Shown in pieces: positions 13,815 through 19,024 of a DNA stretch of 19,024 bases. The notes below the pieces were generated by a model. It saw only the letters and a program-made list of their open reading frames with translations, had not been told where the DNA came from and ran no database searches. Origin of the DNA: DAOTXN01 sp034435435 (GTDB lineage Bacteria; Chloroflexota; Anaerolineae; S140-20); contig DAOTXN010000048.1 in NCBI GenBank assembly GCA_034435435.1, positions 1 to 19,024 of the forward strand, in the 5' to 3' direction. A program made the position numbers and the translations under genes. Position 1 is the first letter of the stretch; the number at the start of each line of letters is the position of its first letter.

Positions 13815-16800
13815 GAATCCAGATGGCCTGCCGGGTGATCGTCCGGTGGGTTGGGCTATCGCTTCTTCTGAGCTGGTGGGCGACATGGGCGCTTGTCGGC
13901 GCCGGCCCGGCTCGCGCCAGCGTCGAGCCGCAGCCTTTTGCGCCGCAGCCGCCAGACGACCTTCGTTTTCAGCGCCTGTCGCTGGAGCACGGGCTATCCC
14001 AGAACTCGGTTTATGCCATTTTGCAGGACCAGCGCGGCTTTTTGTGGTTTGCTACTCAAGACGGACTGAACCGCTACGACGGATACGATTTTCAGGTCTA
14101 TAAATCGGCGCCCGGGCGCAACAGCCTGGCGCACAACTTTGTGCGTGCGCTGGTCCAAGACCCGGCGGGTGATTTGTGGATCGGCACAGACGCTGGCGGG
14201 TTGGACAGATTCAATCCAGAGACCGGTGTATTCATCCACTATCAAAATACGCCTGGAGATTCGCATAGCCTGAGCAGTAATCACGTGCGGGCGCTATGGT
14301 TGGATCGCCAAGGAATGCTGTGGGTCGGCAGCCTGGGTGGGTTAGACCGTCTCGCGCCGGACGGCGACCGTTTTGTGCGCTACCCCTTGAGCAACGACAA
14401 CGTGTGGTCACTGTGGGAGGACCGGGACGGTATTTTGTGGGTCGGCACTGAGGGAGGGCTGCATCGGCTCGACCGCGAGCAGGGGACCGTTACAGTGTAC
14501 CGGCATCACGCCGCCGATCCAACCAGCCTGAGCCACGACGCCGTCTGGGCCATCTATGAGGACCATTATAGCGACCTGTGGGTTGGCACCGCCGACGGCC
14601 TGAACCGCTACGACCGCCAGCGGGATGCGTTTATCCGTTATCGCCATGCGGTGGGCGATCCCCACAGCCTGAGCCACGACGCAGTGCGCGCCATTTTCGA
14701 GGATCAGGACGGCGCGCTGTGGGTCGGCAGCGAGGCCGGGCTGAATCGCTTTGATCGCGCCAATCAACGCTTTCAGCGTTACTTTAACGACTTGAGCGAC
14801 GCCCAGAGCTTGAGCGGCAATTGGATTCAAGCGATTTACCAGGACCGCGAAGGAGGGCTGTGGTTTGGCGCTCACGGCGGCGGCTTGAGCAAGCTTGACC
14901 GCTCGACGACGCAATTTGCTCATTATCGGGCTGACGCCGCCGCCTTCGATAGCTTGAGCAGTAATCTGGTCTGGTCCATTTTGCAGGACAGCGACGGCGT
15001 GGTGTGGGTTGGCACGGGCGGCGGCGGGTTAAACAAGCTATACCCCGACACGGGTGTGTTTGTGACCTATCGACACAGTAATAACAACCCGTACAGCCTG
15101 GGGGCCGATGCGGTGCGGGCCATCGCACAAGACCTGGACGGCGCGTTGTGGATCGGCACCGAAAGCGCTGGCCTGGACCGCTTTGACGACCTGCGCGGCA
15201 AGTTCATCCACTACCGGCACGATCCGGCCGATCCCGCCACTTTGAGCCACGACGCGATTCGTTCGCTGTATGTGGACCGCGACGGGAGGCTGTGGGTGGG
15301 CACGCTGGGCGGCGGCCTGGATCGCCTGGACCCGGGCAGCCAGCGTTTTATCCATTATGCGCCTGACCCGCAAAATCCATACAGTTTGAGCGATGGCACG
15401 GTCTGGGCGATTTACCAGGATCAGGAGGGGGCGTTGTGGGTCGGTACCGGGGCCGGGGGCCTCAACCGGCTCGATCTGCAGGACGCGACGATGCTGGATG
15501 GCGCCGCGGCCCGCTTTGTCCGCTATCAGGCGGACTCTCAAAACTCTCGCAGCCTCAGCAACAACTCGGTGCTGTCGATTTGCGAAGACCAGGCGGGCGC
15601 GTTGTGGGTGGGTACTTTTGGCGGTGGTCTGAATAGATTTGACCGCGCAAGTGAAACATTCACCCACTACCGCGAGTCGGATGGCCTGCCCAACGACGTC
15701 GTCTATGGCATTCTGGAGGACGAGCAGGGCTACCTGTGGCTCAGCACGAACAAGGGTCTCTCGCGCTTTGACCCGCGCACCGAAACCTTTCGCAATTTCG
15801 ACGCGGGTGACGGGCTACAGAGCAACGAGTTCAATGCCGGGGCCTATCATCAAAGCGCGGACGGTCGTTTGTTTTTCGGCGGCGTCAACGGCTTTAACGC
15901 CTTTTACCCGGATAAACTGGTTGAAAACACTTTTATCCCACCGCTCGTGTTGACCCGACTGACCCAGGGCGGCGTCGAGATCCACAGCGACGTGGCGGTT
16001 GAATATCTATCAGAGGTGACGCTACACTGGCCCAACAACTTTTTCGAGTTCGAGTATGCTGCCCTCAGCTACGCCCGGCCCGACAAGAATCGTTACGCCT
16101 ACAAACTGGAGGGGCTGGACAAGGACTGGAACGAGGTCGGCACGCAACGCTTTGGGCGCTATACCAATCTCCCCGGCGGCGCGTTTACGTTGCGCATTCG
16201 AGGCTCAAATGGCGACGGCGTGTGGAATACCGAGGGATTTGCGCTCAAGATCACCGTCGTGCCGCCCTTTTGGGAGCGCGGCTGGTTCCGGGGTGGGGTG
16301 GCTCTGCTTTTGGCAGGGCTGGTCGTGGGCGGCTACCAATGGCGGGTGCGCGGCATTGCGCGGCGCAACCGCGAGCTGGAGCGGCAGGTGCAAGAACGCA
16401 CACGCACGCTGGAGCAGCGCACCCGCGAGAGTGAGCGTCGCCAGCAAGAGTTAGAAGCCCTCTATCGCGCCGACGCCGAATTGCACCGCCGTCTCAGCCT
16501 GGACGAAGTGCTGGAGGGGCTGGTCGAGATGGCCATAGAAATCTTGCGAGCCGACAAAAGCGCGTTGCTGACGTGGGACGCAAAGGGTGAAAGGCTCGGC
16601 GTGCGGGTTGCGCGCGGGTATCGTCCGGAGACTCTGGACCAGATGACCTTCGCTCCGGGTGAGGGAACGCCGGGACGGGTGGTTGCCAGCGGCGAGCCGG
16701 TCATCGTTCAAGACGCCCGCGCCGACCCACGCATATCTCGGCGTGCGACCATCATCGAGCCGGAGCACATCCACTCTTTTATGCAGGTACCCATCCGTAT

Positions 16801-17557
16801 TGGCCACCACATTTTTGGCGTGTTCAGCGCCGACTATACTCGCCCGCACGCCTTTGACGAAAATGATCGGCGTTTGTTCCTGGCCCTGGCGCAACGGGCT
16901 GCCCTGGCCATCGACACGGCCCAATTGTACGAACGGACCCAGGAATTGGTCGTGCTCGAAGAACGTCAGCGTCTGGCCCGCGACCTACACGACGCCGTCA
17001 CGCAGACGCTCTTTTCGGCCACCCTCATCGCCGAGGCGCTGCCCAAGCTGTGGGAGGTGGACCAGGATCAGGGCCGCGAGCTTTTGGGCGAGCTGCGCCA
17101 GTTGAGCCGGGGCGCGCTGGCCGAAATGCGGGCGCTGCTGCTAGAGTTGCGCCCGGCTGCGCTGATCGAGACGAGTCTGCCCGACCTGTTGCACCAGTTG
17201 GCCGACGCAGCCGCGGGGCGCGAAGACATCCAGGTGCAGGTGCGCGTCGAGGGCTATTGTCCCCTCCCGCCCGACGTCCACGTGGCCCTGTACCGCATTG
17301 CTCAGGAGGCGCTCAACAACGTGGTCAAACATGCCCAGGCTCACCACGCCGTGGTCAGCCTGGGCTGCCAGGACAGGCGGGTAGAGCTGGAGGTCAGCGA
17401 CGACGGATGCGGCTTTGACCCTGCCGCCGTCCAGCCTGACCACCTGGGACTGGGCATCATCCGCGAGCGGGCGCGAGACGTCGGCGCTTACCTCGCCATC
17501 AACAGCCAACCAGGCCAGGGCACAACTGTGACGGCGGTTTGGACGAAGGACCAATGA
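13811..17557 (+). CDS. Two-propeller sensor histidine kinase (Reg_prop / Y_Y_Y / GAF / HisKA_3)
   Basis: 1248 residues from GTG 13811, which has GGAG 8 nt upstream and overlaps the hydrolase stop; ATG 13823 is an alternative. A signal-anchor helix covers about 13-35. About 14 repeats of roughly 45 residues (pattern V.AI.QD..G.LWVGT.GGLNR.D......RY) span about 55-725: two seven-bladed Reg_prop propellers as in large extracytoplasmic sensors. Then come a Y_Y_Y domain (about 735-815), one TM (about 828-846), a coiled coil, GAF (about 898-1040), HisKA_3 with H1060 (RLARDLHDAVTQ) and HATPase_c (EALNNVVKHA, DDGCGFD, GLGII). The last codons (TKDQ, TGA) are written by the GACGAAGGACCAATGA repeat, so the original end may have been altered. 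The likely partner is the NarL-type regulator at 18155. Confidence 0.93.
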   Translation: MRIQMACRVIVRWVGLSLLLSWWATWALVGAGPARASVEPQPFAPQPPDDLRFQRLSLEHGLSQNSVYAILQDQRGFLWFATQDGLNRYDGYDFQVYKSAPGRNSLAHNFVRALVQDPAGDLWIGTDAGGLDRFNPETGVFIHYQNTPGDSHSLSSNHVRALWLDRQGMLWVGSLGGLDRLAPDGDRFVRYPLSNDNVWSLWEDRDGILWVGTEGGLHRLDREQGTVTVYRHHAADPTSLSHDAVWAIYEDHYSDLWVGTADGLNRYDRQRDAFIRYRHAVGDPHSLSHDAVRAIFEDQDGALWVGSEAGLNRFDRANQRFQRYFNDLSDAQSLSGNWIQAIYQDREGGLWFGAHGGGLSKLDRSTTQFAHYRADAAAFDSLSSNLVWSILQDSDGVVWVGTGGGGLNKLYPDTGVFVTYRHSNNNPYSLGADAVRAIAQDLDGALWIGTESAGLDRFDDLRGKFIHYRHDPADPATLSHDAIRSLYVDRDGRLWVGTLGGGLDRLDPGSQRFIHYAPDPQNPYSLSDGTVWAIYQDQEGALWVGTGAGGLNRLDLQDATMLDGAAARFVRYQADSQNSRSLSNNSVLSICEDQAGALWVGTFGGGLNRFDRASETFTHYRESDGLPNDVVYGILEDEQGYLWLSTNKGLSRFDPRTETFRNFDAGDGLQSNEFNAGAYHQSADGRLFFGGVNGFNAFYPDKLVENTFIPPLVLTRLTQGGVEIHSDVAVEYLSEVTLHWPNNFFEFEYAALSYARPDKNRYAYKLEGLDKDWNEVGTQRFGRYTNLPGGAFTLRIRGSNGDGVWNTEGFALKITVVPPFWERGWFRGGVALLLAGLVVGGYQWRVRGIARRNRELERQVQERTRTLEQRTRESERRQQELEALYRADAELHRRLSLDEVLEGLVEMAIEILRADKSALLTWDAKGERLGVRVARGYRPETLDQMTFAPGEGTPGRVVASGEPVIVQDARADPRISRRATIIEPEHIHSFMQVPIRIGHHIFGVFSADYTRPHAFDENDRRLFLALAQRAALAIDTAQLYERTQELVVLEERQRLARDLHDAVTQTLFSATLIAEALPKLWEVDQDQGRELLGELRQLSRGALAEMRALLLELRPAALIETSLPDLLHQLADAAAGREDIQVQVRVEGYCPLPPDVHVALYRIAQEALNNVVKHAQAHHAVVSLGCQDRRVELEVSDDGCGFDPAAVQPDHLGLGIIRERARDVGAYLAINSQPGQGTTVTAVWTKDQ

Positions 17558-17603
17558 CGAAGGACGAAGGACGAAAGACGGAGGACGAAAGACGGAGGAC
17601 GAA
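17541..17603 (+). repeat. GACGAAGGA repeat block, left of the four-helix-bundle gene
   Basis: Six or so 7- to 13-nt units of the type GGACGAAGGACCAATGACGA, GGACGAAGGACGAAAGACGG. The block overlaps the last codons and stop of the sensor kinase and supplies GGAGG (17594-17598) as Shine-Dalgarno for the ATG at 17604. The first 21 nt (17541-17561) recur exactly at 18023-18043. Confidence 0.85.
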
Positions 17604-18074
17604 ATGCCGTTCAAGTTTGAAAAACTCGAGGTGTGGCAACTGGCGTTAGAGTACGTGGATTTGATCTACGAGATTGCGGAGCAGTTGCCCAAAAGCGAGG
17701 AGTATAATCTCAAGTCGCAGATGAAACGGGCGGCGACGTCGGTGGCGCTCAATATTGCCGAAGGCTCTACCGGGCAGACCGACGCCGAGCAGGCCCGATT
17801 TCTGGGATTGGCGATTCGATCTCTGTTGGAGACTGTGGCCTGCCAGCATCTCATCAACCGGCGCAAGTTTCTCACCGAGGCTACTCCCCTGCGCCAGGCC
17901 TACCGGCAAGCCGAGACCCTGGTCGCCAGGCTGCACACCATGCGGCGAGCTATCGCCCCCGACCGGGCCTGGCTGCGGGAGGCGGGTGTCCTGTATGAAA
18001 CGGACGAAGGACCGGCGACGAAGGACGAAGGACCAATGACGAAAGACGAAGGACCAATGACGAAAGACGAATAG
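17604..18074 (+). CDS. Four-helix-bundle protein (23S rRNA intervening-sequence protein family)
   Basis: 156 residues. The core (FEKLEVWQLALEYVDLIYEI, then EEYNLKSQMKRAATSVALNIAEG and FLGLAIRSLLETVACQHLI) has the hallmark motifs of the TIGR02436/S23-like family: F.KL.VW..A near the start, Y.L..Q..RA..S...NIAEG in the middle and FL..A..SL.E later. Relatives are about 120 residues; here the extra 25 or so residues at the end (DEGPATKDEGPMTKDE) are simply the translation of the flanking GACGAAGGACCAATGACGAA repeat. The Shine-Dalgarno also comes from repeat sequence. Relatives include accessory Avd-type proteins of diversity-generating systems, which bind RNA/DNA, but no reverse transcriptase is present here. 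Function unknown. Confidence 0.88.
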   Translation: MPFKFEKLEVWQLALEYVDLIYEIAEQLPKSEEYNLKSQMKRAATSVALNIAEGSTGQTDAEQARFLGLAIRSLLETVACQHLINRRKFLTEATPLRQAYRQAETLVARLHTMRRAIAPDRAWLREAGVLYETDEGPATKDEGPMTKDEGPMTKDE

Positions 18075-18138
18075 GGCCTTGCGACGCCATTCGTCCTTCG
18101 TCTTTCGTCCTTCGTCGTCCTTCATCGTCCTTCGTCGA
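18002..18138 (+). repeat. GACGAAGGA direct repeats followed by inverted TTCGTCCTTCG block
   Basis: From 18002 to 18071 the direct units include two copies of GGACCAATGACGAAAGACGA; they encode the tail of the four-helix-bundle protein. From 18089 to 18137 the same unit appears inverted (ATTCGTCCTTCGTCTTTCG and on). The two halves can pair around 18073-18088 (GACGAAAGACGAAT with ATTCGTCCTTCGTC, 13 of 14), giving a strong RNA hairpin that ends 18 nt before the regulator ATG. It may act as terminator or attenuator. Confidence 0.85.
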
Positions 18139-18154
18139 GGAAAAGGAGCCTCAA

Positions 18155-18793
18155 ATGGAGACCACACCCCCCATCCGCGTAATGATCGTAGACGACCACG
18201 GCATGGTGCGCAAGGGCCTGGCGACCTTTTTGCGCATCTATGACGATTTGGAGCTGGTGGGCGAGGCGCGCAACGGCCGCGAGGCCGTGCAGATGTGTGC
18301 GCAGGTACAACCCGACGTGGTCTTGATGGATTTGGTGATGCCCGAAATGGATGGCTCGACCGCCGCCAGCGCCATTCGCGAGCAATGTCCCACCGTCCAG
18401 GTCATCGCGCTGACCAGTTTTCAGGAAAAAGAGCGGGTGCGCGAGGCGCTGCGGGCCGGCGCGATCAGCTACTTGCTCAAAAACGTCTCGGCCAACGATT
18501 TGGCCGAGGCCATCCGCGCGGCCCACGCCGGGCGCTCCACGCTGGCCCCAGAAGCCATTCAAGCGTTGATCCAGATCGAAAGCCAGGAGCCGCCGCCCGG
18601 CGCTGACCTGAGCGAGCGCGAGCGGGAGGTGCTGCAACTGCTGGTCGCGGGACTGAGCAACCCTGAAATCGCCGCTCGATTGTGCGTGAGCCGTTCCACC
18701 GCCAAAGCCCACGTCAGCAATATTTTCTCCAAGCTGGGGGTGTCTAACCGCGCCGAGGCCGTCGCGCTGGCGGTTCAGCATAACCTGGTGTAA
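18155..18793 (+). CDS. NarL/LuxR-family response regulator
   Basis: 212 residues, ATG preceded by AAAAGGAG at good spacing. The receiver has D13/D14, phospho-acceptor D59 (VVLMDLVMPEMDG), T87 and K109 (SYLLKN). A LuxR-type helix-turn-helix lies at about 150-212 (LSEREREVLQLLVAGLSNPEIAARL and SRSTAKAHVSNIFSKLGVSNRAEA). NarL-type regulators normally pair with HisKA_3 kinases, so the partner is probably the propeller kinase ending at 17557. The pair is separated by the repeat-embedded four-helix-bundle gene. Its target genes are unknown. Confidence 0.93.
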   Translation: METTPPIRVMIVDDHGMVRKGLATFLRIYDDLELVGEARNGREAVQMCAQVQPDVVLMDLVMPEMDGSTAASAIREQCPTVQVIALTSFQEKERVREALRAGAISYLLKNVSANDLAEAIRAAHAGRSTLAPEAIQALIQIESQEPPPGADLSEREREVLQLLVAGLSNPEIAARLCVSRSTAKAHVSNIFSKLGVSNRAEAVALAVQHNLV

Positions 18794-18835
18794 TCCGCTC
18801 GTAGTTCGGACAAAAGTCCAGTGATTTTACGTATT

Positions 18836-18853
18836 TTTCAAATGGATTTGAAA
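18836..18853. promoter_or_regulatory. AT-rich perfect palindrome after the NarL-type regulator gene
   Basis: TTTCAAAT and ATTTGAAA are exact inverted 8-nt arms around GG. It lies 42 nt after the regulator stop in a 168-nt gap. It could be an operator for the next gene or an end of a mobile element. It is not GC-rich and has no T-run after it, so it is unlikely to be a terminator. Confidence 0.45.
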
Positions 18854-18864
18854 TCAACGGACGT

Positions 18865-18878
18865 CCGGCTTCAGCCGG
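18865..18878. repeat. Small CCGGC-TTCA-GCCGG hairpin
   Basis: A five-bp GC stem with a TTCA loop, followed by GGGAATTC. Similar hairpins (CCGGCTTnAGCCGG) are found at the ends of IS200/IS605-type elements, but no tnpA or tnpB gene is seen here, so this may only be a remnant or coincidence. Confidence 0.35.
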
Positions 18879-18961
18879 GGAATTCTCGCTAATGAACCTT
18901 AAGAATTAAATTCGGTAACGGTCTTGGCAGTCGGGTGTTATAGCCGATGGAGGTGAGCACA

Positions 18962-19024
18962 ATGGCCGAACCATTGACTATCGAACTAACGCCGGAACAA
19001 TGGCAGGAATTGGAGGACGTCCGG
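18962..19024 (+). CDS. Start of an unknown protein, cut by the window end
   Basis: The first 21 codons are visible (MAEPLTIELTPEQWQELEDV and R). ATG is preceded by GGAGGTGAG at ideal spacing, so the start is well supported. The visible part is an acidic amphipathic N-terminus. It resembles the beginning of helix-turn-helix/IS630-type transposase proteins of Chloroflexota from memory, but 21 residues cannot decide. An extended -10-like TGTTATAGC lies at 18936-18944. Confidence 0.55.
   Translation, partial: MAEPLTIELTPEQWQELEDVR

Larger units (their letters stand above)
17541..18138. mobile_element. Candidate repeat-bounded cassette with four-helix-bundle gene
   Basis: A gene bounded by direct repeats (17541-17603 and about 18002-18071) and then an inverted block (18089-18137) sits between a sensor kinase and its presumed regulator. 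The repeats overlap the coding ends on both sides. No transposase or classical terminal repeats are visible, so mobilisation, if any, would need help in trans. Classification as mobile is inference from context. Confidence 0.35.

Noticed and set aside
12861..13886. A 341-codon minus-strand frame over the hydrolase gene
   Set aside because: The plus strand encodes an intact HxHxDH metallo-hydrolase with all ligands; the antisense frame has no family signature and is a by-product of GC-rich codon usage.
17604..18074. Diversity-generating retroelement accessory gene (Avd)
   Set aside because: The fold family is related, but there is no reverse transcriptase, template repeat or variable target within the window.
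17646..18167. A 173-codon minus-strand frame over the four-helix-bundle gene
   Set aside because: Its start lies in the inverted repeat block and its sequence is repeat translation; the plus-strand frame has the family motifs.
18794..18961. tRNA or small RNA gene after the NarL-type regulator
   Set aside because: No cloverleaf, T-loop or CCA-type end could be found; only two short palindromes are present.

Overview
The window is GC-rich DNA, most likely from a Chloroflexota bacterium of the Anaerolineae/Caldilineae type. The evidence is the DUF5666 and DUF5667 domains, a secreted protein ending in the Chloroflexota-style tail FLPLVSR, a small Gly/Met/His-rich secreted protein next to a two-component system, and dispersed GACGAAGGACGAA and GCAGAGACGCAGAG type repeats. 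No rRNA, tRNA or CRISPR array was seen. The lineage is an inference from protein style, not from a marker gene.

Left half (1-8920, all genes on the minus strand): an apparent electron-transfer locus. A cluster starting near 8880 encodes, in transcription order, a 2x[4Fe-4S] ferredoxin, an FAD/NAD(P)-type oxidoreductase, a membrane protein with two HX13H motifs as in diheme cytochrome b, and a membrane-anchored 12-heme cytochrome c. It is followed by a separately promoted 20-heme cytochrome c, which fuses an N-terminal DUF5667 domain to tandem two-heme repeats and an acidic tail. Next comes a 952-residue secreted protein made of DUF5666 repeats plus a sialidase-like propeller region. Together these suggest a path from NAD(P)H or quinol through b hemes to an extracytoplasmic heme chain. 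The same bipartite motif, GTAACY then 18 nt ending in CGA then CKKR, lies on the minus strand in all four relevant intergenic gaps (46-75, 3048-3077, 5271-5300, 8891-8920). This suggests one ECF-type sigma factor or activator controls the whole set.

Middle (8989-12536): a HicA/HicB toxin-antitoxin pair on the minus strand, less GC-rich than its neighbours by eye. Then on the plus strand come a Met/Gly-rich secreted protein and an OmpR-type regulator overlapping a histidine kinase by ATGA. The kinase has eight methionines within 20 residues of its extracytoplasmic sensor region, and its regulator appears to be transcribed from a leaderless promoter. Metal (copper/silver) sensing is an inference.

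Right (12537-19024): a 300-nt gene-free stretch with a large imperfect inverted repeat, then a metallo-beta-lactamase-fold hydrolase whose stop overlaps the GTG start of a 1248-residue propeller sensor kinase. The NarL/LuxR regulator that probably pairs with this kinase lies about 600 nt downstream. Between them sits a four-helix-bundle protein gene embedded in GACGAAGGACGAA repeats, which even supply the end of the kinase, the Shine-Dalgarno of the small gene and its C-terminal tail. This looks like an inserted repeat/gene cassette. The window ends in the first 21 codons of another gene.

Most interesting candidates: (1) the co-regulated 12-/20-heme electron conduit with its DUF5666 partner; (2) the shared bipartite promoter motif; (3) the repeat-embedded four-helix-bundle cassette splitting a kinase from its regulator.
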